Of a stretch of DNA of 60,685 nt, positions 11,931 through 20,567 are shown in pieces. The DNA comes from Bacteroidales bacterium (GTDB lineage: Bacteria > Bacteroidota > Bacteroidia > Bacteroidales > TTA-H9). The DNA lies in the NCBI GenBank assembly GCA_028689615.1, contig JAQVCV010000021.1:1-60685 (forward strand), written 5' to 3'. The notes beneath the pieces are model-generated. The model searched no databases. It worked only from the letters and a program-made list of their open reading frames with translations, and had not been told where the DNA came from. The translations under genes were made by a program, and so were the position numbers. Each line of letters begins with the position of its first letter. Position 1 is the first letter of the stretch.

Positions 11931-12284
11931 CTACTTCAATTTCAAAAAATCGCCATCCACAATCAGCAACTTCACCCCTTCGGTGGTCGATGAGCGGTGT
12001 GAACTTAGCTCATCCGAAACAACATACGTCATTCCTTGTGTAAGATGAAACCGTTCGCCAGTAGCGAGTTCACTTACGAATGACCCGCTCAGGCAATGGA
12101 CGATATGCCCCTTCAAACACCAATGATCGGCCAGATAACCTGCCGAATATTCTACAATCCTGATGCGCAATCCGGGTAGTTGTACTGTTTGCCACCATGC
12201 CTTTCCGGTTTCTCCACTGTGTTCGGTACGAGCAACCTGTTGCCAATCAATGTTCTGATAAGGGATGTTCAACTCTGTGTTCAT
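11931..12284 (-). CDS. DHCW-motif cupin-fold protein (117 aa)
   Basis: A small single-domain cupin. The segment ADHWCLKGHIVHCL contains the conserved Asp-His-Trp-Cys cluster and a second His, and a later DELSSHRSST segment supplies another His, which is the arrangement used for metal binding in this family. The function of the family is not established. It sits tail to tail with the sensor kinase gene, 14 bp apart, without a visible terminator. The ATG at 12284 follows an in-frame GTG at 12287; ATG is preferred. Confidence 0.8.
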   Translation of the reverse strand: MNTELNIPYQNIDWQQVARTEHSGETGKAWWQTVQLPGLRIRIVEYSAGYLADHWCLKGHIVHCLSGSFVSELATGERFHLTQGMTYVVSDELSSHRSSTTEGVKLLIVDGDFLKLK

Positions 12285-12308
12285 CACGATTAAAAATTAA
12301 ATTGGCGG

Positions 12309-12316
12309 CAAAATTA
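12309..12316 (-). promoter_or_regulatory. -7 box for the cupin gene
   Basis: On the minus strand this is TAATTTTG, an exact TAnnTTTG match, 24 bp before the ATG at 12284. The remaining bases to 12487 are AT-rich and show no gene. Confidence 0.45.
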
Positions 12317-12487
12317 AAATAAATTACACAGCTACCCGATTATCCGGAACCAACCACCTGGTAACAGCCGGTTTTAATTCTTTAGCAGCGTTTCGATAGC
12401 AACGAAGAAACATTTTGTTGCCGAAAAATCAACAACAGGCCAACACATCAGCATCGTTCCACGAGCGGGAATCGGGCCATCAGCTTA

Positions 12488-13093
12488 CTACTCCCTCCCT
12501 ACCCGCTCTATCGAAACCCTGTGCCGTGCAGGATCTTTCTTGAAATCGCTCACGCTTACCCCTGCAACATTCTTAAACTGAGTGCTGAGGTACTGCACGC
12601 TGCTGTAGCCCATCATAAAGGCAATCTCGCTCAGGGTAAGGTTGCCTTCCTGCAAAAGCTGCTTCACCCTTTCAATTTTATGATGAATGATGAATTTTTC
12701 CAGCGTAAGATTCTCCACGCGCGAAAAAAGCTGCGACATGTAGGGATACGACATATCGAACCTCTCGACCAGGTAATCGCTGTTGCGAACCATGGCATTG
12801 TAAGTTGAATAATACACCAGATCGATAACTGCTTGCTTGATTTGCATCACTATTCGCTGATCGCGGTCGAGCAACACAGGGAACCCCTCTTCCGACAAGA
12901 GTTGTTCCGCCTCTTTAATGCTTTGGGTTTTCGGATCGAAGGCCACCACAATTTCGCCCAATCGTGCCTCCGACAACAAAAATCCGGCATCGCGCAACAA
13001 CATACCGATCAACCTCGTGCAACAGTCGCTTAACATATTGCCCAAAAACAACCGTTCGGTTTGCCAGGAATCAGGAACCTTGTTATTCAACAT
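12488..13093 (-). CDS. AraC-family regulator with HMA-like N-terminal domain (201 aa)
   Basis: The C-terminal ~110 residues form a typical AraC double helix-turn-helix (LSEIAFMMGYSSVQYLSTQFKNVAG). The N-terminal ~75 residues align by eye with the small heavy-metal-associated-like domain found in a Bacteroidota group of AraC regulators that normally starts with a CxxC metal site. Here the corresponding stretch reads MLSDCCTR: the first Cys position is Ser, and two adjacent Cys occupy the third and fourth positions. It is therefore likely a relative of copper-sensing or metal-dependent regulators with an altered site. It lies downstream of, and on the same strand as, the HmuY operon. A small inverted repeat (GAAGC arms, 13104-13123) just upstream could be an operator. 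Confidence 0.8.
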   Translation of the reverse strand: MLNNKVPDSWQTERLFLGNMLSDCCTRLIGMLLRDAGFLLSEARLGEIVVAFDPKTQSIKEAEQLLSEEGFPVLLDRDQRIVMQIKQAVIDLVYYSTYNAMVRNSDYLVERFDMSYPYMSQLFSRVENLTLEKFIIHHKIERVKQLLQEGNLTLSEIAFMMGYSSVQYLSTQFKNVAGVSVSDFKKDPARHRVSIERVGRE

Positions 13094-13175
13094 ACTTTGC
13101 CATCGAAGCTAAACAGTGCTTCGACAGATAAAAGTACAAAAAAAAAAAAGAATCCCACAGAGGAAAAAAACAAAA

Positions 13176-14186
13176 CTAAAGTCGCTGAAATTCAAACTTT
13201 GGAAACCCTTTTTCGCCCGAATTGCTGTAAAACCCGGTAAACCGGAGTTTGTAGTAAAACCCCTGCCTTTCGTGCAAAACATAAGTAACACCCTGGCGAA
13301 CAACATAGTTAACATTGCCCGTAGTAACATCGCCCTGAACCTGTTTCCAATCGTAGCCCAAAGCATCAAGCTGGTTGGTGTAATTCAAAGTTGCGGCCTC
13401 ATCGCGGTCGATTGATTGAAAGCGGTTTGAAGAGTCTTCTGCAACCTCTATCCTGAGCCTGTTGATCAATACGCCGGTAACCAGGTAAGGGTAAGCCTGG
13501 CCTTCGGAAGTATAGAGCAGTGTGGTGTATTGAGTAAAAAACAGATCCCAGGCTTCAGAAGCGGGGAACGGATCAACCTGCCGGCCGTTGTCGTCGAGCA
13601 ACAGGCCTGTCAGATCGGTGAGGTCGGTTTTAAAAACCGTTACGACTTTAGGGTCGCTGTTGTTGAGTCGGGCGAAACGAATGGAATACCCATCGGGGCT
13701 CACACTGTCTATCACCAGTTTATAGATTCCACGAGACCGGCCAACCAGGTCAAGCCCCCTGTCGAGCACCATGACTTCCCGATGCGAAATTCCGGAAACG
13801 GTATCGAGCCAAACAGCCACAGCATTGGAGTCGGGGTTGCCATCCGATTTATCAAAAACCCATTTCAGGCCAGTGGTATCAGTTACAGCATCCCATTGGT
13901 TCGTACCGGTGTGAGCCACTTTCATGAAAACAGCTGTGTTGAGCCACACCCTCCAACCCTGTGGAGCAGCATCAAACAAAAGGTCGTAGTTGGTTTTGAG
14001 CTGTGGAGCCGATTGGGTTTCTTCCGATAAATCAAAAAACACCTGATTCTGATAATTTTGAGTCATGGGAATGGTGGCTTCAACCACCTCACTCCTGGGT
14101 TTGGGATCAACCTTATCGTCGTCTTTAAAACAAGAAGTCAGCATAAGCAGAAGCCCCAGTGCTAAAGGAAAGCGAAAGAAGTTCAT
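13176..14186 (-). CDS. HmuY-family lipoprotein (336 aa)
   Basis: A lipoprotein signal peptide (LLLMLTSC, lipidated Cys about residue 19) is followed by a linker and an HmuY-like beta-rich domain. HmuY of Porphyromonas binds haem at the cell surface and passes it to the TonB receptor HmuR. The family segments EAWDLFFTQY, GYDWKQV and KLRFTGFYSNSGEKG are clear and are shared with the T9SS-sorted paralogue at 16423-17664. The ATG at 14186 lies 2 bp after the receptor stop, so the genes are translationally coupled; an in-frame TTG at 14192 is a less likely start. Probably outer-membrane anchored. Haem as ligand is inference. Confidence 0.83.
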   Translation of the reverse strand: MNFFRFPLALGLLLMLTSCFKDDDKVDPKPRSEVVEATIPMTQNYQNQVFFDLSEETQSAPQLKTNYDLLFDAAPQGWRVWLNTAVFMKVAHTGTNQWDAVTDTTGLKWVFDKSDGNPDSNAVAVWLDTVSGISHREVMVLDRGLDLVGRSRGIYKLVIDSVSPDGYSIRFARLNNSDPKVVTVFKTDLTDLTGLLLDDNGRQVDPFPASEAWDLFFTQYTTLLYTSEGQAYPYLVTGVLINRLRIEVAEDSSNRFQSIDRDEAATLNYTNQLDALGYDWKQVQGDVTTGNVNYVVRQGVTYVLHERQGFYYKLRFTGFYSNSGEKGFPKFEFQRL

Positions 14187-14188
14187 GA

Positions 14189-16417
14189 TCAATTCTTTTG
14201 AGAAATTTTAAACGAGCATTTGACGAACCAGGTTCGGCCCCAGGCTATAAGTTGCCCATTGCCTCCACCCGAATGCACCCCGCTGGTACCCCTGTCGGCA
14301 TCAACAACCCTGACGTTGAAAAGGTTTTTAACACCAACAGCAACCGACAACCTGTTGTTAAAAAGCCCTTTGCTAACAGAGCCATCGAGCAAATGATACC
14401 CGTCAACAAAAGACTCGTAGAGATTACCGTTGGCGTCGATCTGAAGCTGTGGAAGCCGCCCCGTATATTTATACCAGGTGGTTAGCTGCACATTGCTCCG
14501 CAACCAGTGATAGGTAACCTCGCCGCTTACATCGGTAGTAAAGGTGTAATGTTGAAGCGATAAAGAGTTAGAACGACCTGTAACTCCAATTGCACCCGAA
14601 AGCGACAGCCGGGGAAAAAACCTCACGGTAGTCTGCAATTTACCACCCACCGTTCGGAACTTATCAACATTCACATAGGTAAAAAGCTGCTTCTCCTGCT
14701 CGGCCAGGGTAATGATGTTGTGAATATCGTTATAAAAGGCCGAAACAGAAGTACTCAACGCATAACGGCTTTTTTCTTTCGAGTATTGAAAGGAGAGGTT
14801 AAAATGGGTTGAGGTTTCGGCATCGAGCGTGCTGTTCCCCCTAATGTTGTGGTTTACATCCACGAAATAAAGGTAAAGCTCTTTAAGCGATGGGGCTCTG
14901 AAACCAGTTGCAGCACTTGCCCTCACAGCAATAAGATCGGCGGGCATCCATTTCAGGTTAACCGAATAAACTGGTGGGGAGTTGTAGCGTGAATTGTAGG
15001 CAAGGCGCAACCCGGGTTGTAATTCCAATACCGGATGTGGTGTAAAGAGCAACGAGGCAAAAGCAGCATAATCGCCTATGGATTGTTCATGGCCGTCGAT
15101 CCGTTTGCCAGAGCCATCCTCGATATTCAGGTCAAAACCGGTCTGCCAATTCAGCCAATGGCGGTCGTTTTTACGGCTCCAGGTTCCTCTGAAGTTCCAC
15201 ATCCCAAAAACTGTTGTATCCTGATCATCAGCATTGGACGATAACACTTTATGAAGAGTAGTAAGGTCGTTGTACCAGGTGGTTTTTCGCCGGTCAAAAC
15301 CCGACCACGCCGAGAGCAGAGAAAAAGAGTGATCAGATGTTGGCTGCCAGCTGATATCGTTTCGCACCACCCACCTTCGGGTAAGAAACTCCGAGTCGAA
15401 GGCATTTTCATAATACGGGGCTATCAGGTTGCCCCTGTTGAGCAATTTCTCGTCGAAAAACTGAACACTGGTTCTTGTTTTAAAGCTATGGCCTCCCCAA
15501 AACCACGAACCATCGGCAAAAACCTGTCGCTTGGGTTTCCACTGATCGGCACGCGAAGTATCGGGATCGGAATAACCACCAAAAAAATTCCGGCCACCGC
15601 TCACCTGCAGGGTGTGTTTGCCACTGCTGAAACCAGCTCCTCCATCAGCGTTGAAAACCCCCACCGACTCAGCATAAGCATTGGCCGATGCCCAGTACTT
15701 GTCGGTTTGATTCTGCCGGGTGATGATGTTCACCACACCTGCCAGGGCATTGCTACCATATACCACCGACATCGGCCCCTCGATGATCTCGACATGGTCG
15801 GCCTGGCCAAGGTTGAGCTGACCAAGGTCGATGTTCCCGTTCATCCGGCCTATGACAGGGATACCGTCAATTAAAAACTTCACGTTTTCGCCCGACAAAC
15901 CCTGAACCGAGATGCTCGAGCCAAGCACCCCGTCGTTGGTGGTTCGTATGCCGGCTTCGCCGCGAAGCAAATCGCCCAGATTAGAAGCAGCTTTAGCTTC
16001 TATCTGTTTGCTGCTGATCACCCTCACCGCATAAATCGATTTATCAGCCCGTTGAGGTGTAAACTGCGCGGTTACAACCACCTCATCCATGGCAGTGGCT
16101 ATTGGTTCGAGCTTCAAAACCTTGCTCTGCCGGCTGTTTATCGTGTCGTAGAGGGTCGAATATCCAACAAAAGAAACCGCCACCACACATCGCGAAGGGA
16201 TAACACACGACGCCTCCCCTTGCAACCCAGTTACCACGTATTGCTTGAAGGTGCCTTGCTCGTTCTCGAAGCAAACATGGGCAAAGGCAACCGGCGAACC
16301 TGTGGTTGCATCAACAACTTTTACCACGGCGGGGCTGGCAACCTTTTGGGCAACCAGACCCCCCGGGTATAACATCAATACCAAAACAGGCAGTAAAAAA
16401 GGGACGAACAGCTTCAT
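14189..16417 (-). CDS. TonB-dependent outer membrane receptor, HmuR-like (742 aa)
   Basis: Signal peptide (about 1-23), an N-terminal carboxypeptidase-regulatory-like domain (residues ~30-105), a plug domain (about 115-235, with MDEVVVTAQF as the probable TonB box region, GLSGENVKFLIDGIPV and SVVYGSNALAGVVNIIT) and a 22-strand barrel ending in the LFNVRVVDADRG segment. It takes up a large ligand across the outer membrane using TonB energy. Because it is flanked by two HmuY-like genes within 5 bp and 2 bp, the ligand is likely haem or another iron porphyrin. The protein is full length. Confidence 0.88.
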   Translation of the reverse strand: MKLFVPFLLPVLVLMLYPGGLVAQKVASPAVVKVVDATTGSPVAFAHVCFENEQGTFKQYVVTGLQGEASCVIPSRCVVAVSFVGYSTLYDTINSRQSKVLKLEPIATAMDEVVVTAQFTPQRADKSIYAVRVISSKQIEAKAASNLGDLLRGEAGIRTTNDGVLGSSISVQGLSGENVKFLIDGIPVIGRMNGNIDLGQLNLGQADHVEIIEGPMSVVYGSNALAGVVNIITRQNQTDKYWASANAYAESVGVFNADGGAGFSSGKHTLQVSGGRNFFGGYSDPDTSRADQWKPKRQVFADGSWFWGGHSFKTRTSVQFFDEKLLNRGNLIAPYYENAFDSEFLTRRWVVRNDISWQPTSDHSFSLLSAWSGFDRRKTTWYNDLTTLHKVLSSNADDQDTTVFGMWNFRGTWSRKNDRHWLNWQTGFDLNIEDGSGKRIDGHEQSIGDYAAFASLLFTPHPVLELQPGLRLAYNSRYNSPPVYSVNLKWMPADLIAVRASAATGFRAPSLKELYLYFVDVNHNIRGNSTLDAETSTHFNLSFQYSKEKSRYALSTSVSAFYNDIHNIITLAEQEKQLFTYVNVDKFRTVGGKLQTTVRFFPRLSLSGAIGVTGRSNSLSLQHYTFTTDVSGEVTYHWLRSNVQLTTWYKYTGRLPQLQIDANGNLYESFVDGYHLLDGSVSKGLFNNRLSVAVGVKNLFNVRVVDADRGTSGVHSGGGNGQLIAWGRTWFVKCSFKISQKN

Positions 16418-16422
16418 GAAAT

Positions 16423-17664
16423 TTATCTGACAACCAGCCTTTGAGAAAACCTTTTCGCCCCTGATTCAAGGTTCAACAGATAAATGCCGGCGCGCAAACC
16501 AGCAGTTGACACCGTTTGCCTCCCTGTTGTGGTTTGCAGGCGCATCACATCACGTCCCGACAAATCGGTAATGCGCAACAACCCATCTTCATCAGTTTCA
16601 AAACTAAACGACCCCGCAGCAGGGTTTGGCCACACTGCCAATGCCTCACGAGCCCATTCGGCAATACCAGTTCCAGAAACCACCTGGCGGCTGAAATAAA
16701 ATTTACCCGACGAAGAGCCAGAAAACCCGGTAAACCACACCTTTTGAATATTACCAGCCTTGGTGCTGTCGAAAAAGATCAACGAATCGGCCACAATGTA
16801 GGTAAAAGTTCCCATATCAAAGGTTTTCCAGTCCCAGCCAATCACTTCACGGGCTGTACTAAAGGGTTGCGCACTCCAGTCGGAATAATCGGGTGCAACA
16901 GGATAGAACCGGTTGGCAACCGATCCCACGTTGTTGAGAACCCCTGTTACAGGATAGGGAGTAGTTCCGCCATAAAGCCCCATATACTTGGTAAAGAGCA
17001 GATCCCATGAATCTTTAGCCGGCTCGCGATCAACCACCTGACCAGTGGTGAGGTTAAACCCTACAAAGTTTTTACTTACGTAGGGCATGCAATTCAACTC
17101 AACCACTTGCTCATTGGAACCGTCGAGATTGGCATAGCGAAACTCGTAGGTGTTTTCGGCCGAGTGCTTGACCACGATCCACATTTTTTTATAATCGCCG
17201 TTAAGGGTTTTAACAACAAACAGCGAATCGCCTTCAACATCGTGAGTGATGGTGTTGTAAACGCCCCAACCATAATCGGGATGCCCTTTGGAGTTGCGGT
17301 TGAAGGCCCCGGTCTCCCAACTGTCAATGCCGTTGTAAAGCGGGGGCCAGGTGCTCAAGCCGGTAGTATCCATCGAATTCCATGCCGTGGTATCGCCTGA
17401 AGGATAGGCCCACAACGTCACCCCGCGACCATCGTTGGTAATGATGGCGGCACTCCAGATGGTCGTATAAAAAGCGATGTCGTACGATGAGGCATCTGTT
17501 GCTACAACAGTACCCGTGTTCAGACTGTAATAGACATCGTTGGCGTAACCGGCACCCATCACAGCCGAATCGTTGGTGATGGTTTGTGCCAAAACCTCGC
17601 TTTTAAACACAAAGGAGGAAAGCAACAGCGTAATGCTGAAGAAAAAAGAGAATAACTTTTTCAT
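16423..17664 (-). CDS. HmuY-family protein with T9SS type A sorting domain (413 aa)
   Basis: A Sec signal peptide without lipobox (ends near SEVLAQ), an HmuY-like domain (about residues 30-330; DSWDLLFTKY, GWDWKTF and KVWFTGFSGSSSGK match the paralogue at 13176), then a T9SS type A C-terminal domain of about 75 residues beginning at AVWPNPAAGSF and ending in SQRLVVR. The T9SS tail predicts export through the Por system and surface attachment or release. The ATG at 17664 (MKKLFSF) is chosen since the 25 preceding codons, open from 17739, do not resemble a signal peptide. It is the first clear gene of the uptake operon, 5 bp before the receptor. Confidence 0.83.
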   Translation of the reverse strand: MKKLFSFFFSITLLLSSFVFKSEVLAQTITNDSAVMGAGYANDVYYSLNTGTVVATDASSYDIAFYTTIWSAAIITNDGRGVTLWAYPSGDTTAWNSMDTTGLSTWPPLYNGIDSWETGAFNRNSKGHPDYGWGVYNTITHDVEGDSLFVVKTLNGDYKKMWIVVKHSAENTYEFRYANLDGSNEQVVELNCMPYVSKNFVGFNLTTGQVVDREPAKDSWDLLFTKYMGLYGGTTPYPVTGVLNNVGSVANRFYPVAPDYSDWSAQPFSTAREVIGWDWKTFDMGTFTYIVADSLIFFDSTKAGNIQKVWFTGFSGSSSGKFYFSRQVVSGTGIAEWAREALAVWPNPAAGSFSFETDEDGLLRITDLSGRDVMRLQTTTGRQTVSTAGLRAGIYLLNLESGAKRFSQRLVVR

Positions 17665-17771
17665 GCTGAATAAAATAACTGTGAAAAAAAAAGGATATAA
17701 AACCAATCGGCATTCCAAAAGACCCGCTTTCAGATGCACACTTCAGGCAAAAGCCTCAAAGTAAAATCAAA

Positions 17772-18128
17772 TTAAACTGCCGGTGGGGCGCGAAGGCCAC
17801 GCAAGGATGGAACCCTGCGGGTGGGGAAAAGAATCAAATCTTTCCAAAAAACTTTCTCCGAACAACGGTAAACAACCATTTGGCTCACTTCCCGGCCACA
17901 ATCGACAACATCAAACAACGCCAAAGGAGCCGACTTACCGTCAAATTCACCTGTAAGGTTAAACTGCTTTGCTTTCTCTCTTTTACAATACAAAGCCTGC
18001 GGAATCAACTGCTCACCGAAAATCCGGTTCATATGGAAATTGACCAGCCCTCCAAGCGTCATCCAGACGATTGCGGCGATCAGGATCCGGAGGATCCCCT
18101 TTTCTGGAAACGAAATTCGGTAATTCAT
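17772..18128 (-). CDS. Small single-pass membrane protein of unknown function (118 aa)
   Basis: I do not recognise this protein. It has one hydrophobic segment near the N-terminus (LRILIAAIVWMTLGGLVNF), a basic middle part containing a Cys-Lys-Arg-Glu stretch, and two further Cys in the C-terminal half (DVVDCGREV and VVYRCSEKV). A good TACCTTTG box is 15 bp upstream of the ATG, and the HmuY operon starts about 107 bp downstream on the same strand, so it may be co-transcribed with the iron/haem genes and help them. Either a membrane-anchored periplasmic protein or an uncleaved signal anchor fits. Confidence 0.55.
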   Translation of the reverse strand: MNYRISFPEKGILRILIAAIVWMTLGGLVNFHMNRIFGEQLIPQALYCKREKAKQFNLTGEFDGKSAPLALFDVVDCGREVSQMVVYRCSEKVFWKDLILFPTRRVPSLRGLRAPPAV

Positions 18129-18143
18129 ATCCTAAATATCAAG

Positions 18144-18151
18144 CAAAGGTA
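18144..18151 (-). promoter_or_regulatory. -7 box upstream of the small membrane protein and HmuY operon
   Basis: TACCTTTG on the minus strand, 15 bp from the ATG at 18128. The same 200-bp intergenic region holds the divergent plus-strand promoter at 18279-18308. Confidence 0.6.
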
Positions 18152-18278
18152 GCAAAAAATTTTACACCCCGATTTTGTACATGTAACTTAACACACAATG
18201 CAACCTATTGTTTAAGTGGATACAAAATCTTAGATAGCCAGGCAGCATGGAAGTCTGACCGAATTTTTTGCAAAATGG

Positions 18279-18308
18279 TTGTTAGTTAAAGAAACTACCT
18301 TACCTTAG
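18279..18308 (+). promoter_or_regulatory. Promoter for the HMA lipoprotein / ccoG operon
   Basis: A -33 TTG at 18279-18281 is followed after 19 bp by TACCTTAG at 18301-18308, one base off the TAnnTTTG consensus. The ATG of the first gene is 22 bp downstream. Confidence 0.6.
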
Positions 18309-18330
18309 TACGGAAAAATAAACCGTAGTT

Positions 18331-18690
18331 ATGAAAAAAATCTTTTATGCCTTTATGGTGCTGGCCTCGATAGCCGGCTGTAGCGGGAACGCCTCGCAGG
18401 AAGCTGCTCAAAATGCCGATTCGACAGAAGTTGCTGAATCTGCTCCGGTGATTGACACCACGAAAACCTACACCGACGTGCTCATTAAAATTGAGGGGAT
18501 GACCTGCACCGGTTGCGAAAACACCGTTGTAAAAGCCCTCAAAGGAACCGAGGGCGTGGTTGACGCGGCTGCATCGTATATAGATGGAGTAGCCAAAGCG
18601 AAATTCGATCCGGCAGTGGCCAGCAACGATGCCCTTAAAAAAGCCATCGAAACCAAGGGCTACAAAGTTGTTTCGGTTGAGATTCCCTAA
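18331..18690 (+). CDS. Heavy-metal-associated (HMA) domain lipoprotein (119 aa)
   Basis: Lipobox SIAGCSG (Cys about residue 17), an acidic linker, then an HMA/CopZ-like fold with the metal-binding loop GMTCTGCENTV (CxxC) at about residues 64-74 and a GYKVVSVE end. It would be tethered on the periplasmic side and bind a soft metal such as Cu(I). Because ccoG follows 14 bp later, delivery of copper to a respiratory oxidase is a plausible role; the alternative is mercury or another thiophilic metal. Confidence 0.85.
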   Translation: MKKIFYAFMVLASIAGCSGNASQEAAQNADSTEVAESAPVIDTTKTYTDVLIKIEGMTCTGCENTVVKALKGTEGVVDAAASYIDGVAKAKFDPAVASNDALKKAIETKGYKVVSVEIP

Positions 18691-18704
18691 CCACACCCCA
18701 CGCC

Positions 18705-20090
18705 ATGCCAGAATCTTCCATCTACTTTCGCGACCGTATAGCCACATCCGACGACAAGGGCCGACGCAAATGGGTTTTTGCCCGTTTGCCAAAAGGGAGG
18801 CTGACCATCCGGCGACATTGGGTTGCTTTGATCCTTCTGACCGTTTTTTTTACCTTACCACTTATAAAATTTGACGGACAACCCTTTGTTTTGTTGGATG
18901 TTATCAACCGCCATTTTATCCTCTTCGGGAATGTTTTTTGGCCACAAGACACCTACCTGCTGGGCATTGCCATGCTCACGTTCGTGGTGTTTGTTGTGCT
19001 GTTCACGGTAGTTTTTGGAAGACTCTGGTGCGGATGGGCTTGTCCGCAAACCATCCTGCTTGAAATCATTTTCCGGCGCGTTGAATCGTGGATTGAAGGC
19101 AGTGCCGCTCACCAACAAGCACTAAAGCACAAGAGTAAAACCTTGGGATGGTACACCCGGCGGATAGTGAAAATTGTAGTTTTTGCTGCCATAATTTTTC
19201 TCTTCGTCAACTTCTTTTTGAGCTATTTCATCGGTTTTGAAGACCTTAAAACTGCATGGAAAACAGGTTTTGTTGATTACCAGCGCACCCTGGTTGCCCT
19301 GATAGCACTCACCCTGGCAGGCACCTTTGTTTATACATGGTTTCGCGAGCAAGCCTGCACCATTGTTTGCCCTTACGGCCGGCTTCAGGGAGCCCTCACC
19401 GACAACGATACCCTGATGGTTGCTTACGATTACAAACGAGGCGAACCACGAGGCAAAACACATGATCTCACCAACCAGGGTGATTGCATCGATTGTAGAA
19501 GTTGCGTACAGGTGTGTCCCACCGGAATCGACATACGCAACGGGACACAACTTGAATGTGTGAACTGCACTGCCTGTATCGATGCGTGCGATTCAGTAAT
19601 GACACGAATTAAAAAGCCACGGGGACTCATTCGCTACGCTTCCGAAAAAGGAATTTTAACCGGTGCCCCGTTAAAATTCACAGGGAGAATGGTCTTTTAC
19701 AGCATAGTTCTGGGGGGCTTGCTGCTGTTCCTCGCGTTCCTCATCGCCCAGCGTGCTGAGGTTGAAACAACTGTATTGCGAACCCCGGGAATTTTATTTC
19801 AAAGAAATGAAGACGGAACACTTAGCAACCTCTACAACTACAAGATTGTAAACAAATCACGCCGCGATATCCAACTTACTTTCCAACTTGTTTCGCCACA
19901 AGGCAAAATCAGGTTGATTGGAAGCCAGCCATTTGTTAAAAAAGGCGCTGCTGCTGAAGGGGTCTTTTTTGTTGACATCGACAGCACCCTGGTGACATCG
20001 CACGAGTTGAAAACTGAAATCAGCATCAGCGAAGGAGAAATCCTGGTTGAAACTGTAAAGACTACATTTATAGGACCCATCAAGCCTTAA
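18705..20090 (+). CDS. ccoG: Cytochrome c oxidase accessory protein CcoG/FixG (461 aa)
   Basis: A polyferredoxin membrane protein needed for cbb3 oxidase assembly, proposed to reduce Cu(II) for the binuclear centre. Visible are several N-terminal membrane helices, the GRLWCGWACPQT motif, the EQACTIVCPYGRLQG motif, two [4Fe-4S] sites (CIDCRSCVQVCPTG and CVNCTACIDACD), another helix near residue 335, and an Ig-like C-terminal domain. Length is typical. The ccoNOP structural genes that it normally serves are absent from this window. Confidence 0.93.
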   Translation: MPESSIYFRDRIATSDDKGRRKWVFARLPKGRLTIRRHWVALILLTVFFTLPLIKFDGQPFVLLDVINRHFILFGNVFWPQDTYLLGIAMLTFVVFVVLFTVVFGRLWCGWACPQTILLEIIFRRVESWIEGSAAHQQALKHKSKTLGWYTRRIVKIVVFAAIIFLFVNFFLSYFIGFEDLKTAWKTGFVDYQRTLVALIALTLAGTFVYTWFREQACTIVCPYGRLQGALTDNDTLMVAYDYKRGEPRGKTHDLTNQGDCIDCRSCVQVCPTGIDIRNGTQLECVNCTACIDACDSVMTRIKKPRGLIRYASEKGILTGAPLKFTGRMVFYSIVLGGLLLFLAFLIAQRAEVETTVLRTPGILFQRNEDGTLSNLYNYKIVNKSRRDIQLTFQLVSPQGKIRLIGSQPFVKKGAAAEGVFFVDIDSTLVTSHELKTEISISEGEILVETVKTTFIGPIKP

Positions 20091-20094
20091 GCAG

Positions 20095-20541
20095 ATGAAA
20101 AAACTTAACTGGGGAACCAAACTCGTGATCGCGATGGGTAGCTTTATCGCGTTTCTGCTCGTGTTGCTCACCGTTGTAGTTAACAACCGGCAGGAGATTG
20201 TTGTGGACGATTACTACCCACGTGATCTTAAGCATCAGGAACTTATAAACCGCCGACAAAACCTCGCCAACTTAAAAGACGCTGTATCGATCACGGTAAC
20301 AGATGCCGGCCTTCAGGTTGGGTTACCCTCAGAACTCTCCCAAAAGCCCACTCATGGCAAAATATGGTTCTATTCGCCATCGAACAGAGACTCCGATTTT
20401 GAATTATTACTGGCTCCCGACAGCAACGGACACCAGCTCATCCCCAGGCAACTCTTTCAACAGAGCCGCTACATAGTAAAGATGACATGGGAAACCGCCT
20501 CTGTTCCTTATTATTACGAACAGGAGATTTCGATTAACTGA
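20095..20541 (+). CDS. ccoH: FixH/CcoH-family protein (148 aa)
   Basis: One N-terminal transmembrane helix (about residues 8-28) followed by a periplasmic FixH-type domain with VDDYYPRDLKHQE and the GKIWFYSPSNRDSDF segment. FixH/CcoH is an assembly or stability factor of cbb3 oxidase. It begins 4 bp after ccoG, which indicates an operon. Confidence 0.85.
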   Translation: MKKLNWGTKLVIAMGSFIAFLLVLLTVVVNNRQEIVVDDYYPRDLKHQELINRRQNLANLKDAVSITVTDAGLQVGLPSELSQKPTHGKIWFYSPSNRDSDFELLLAPDSNGHQLIPRQLFQQSRYIVKMTWETASVPYYYEQEISIN

Positions 20542-20567
20542 CTCAAAATTTCAACAATTAGATCGTT

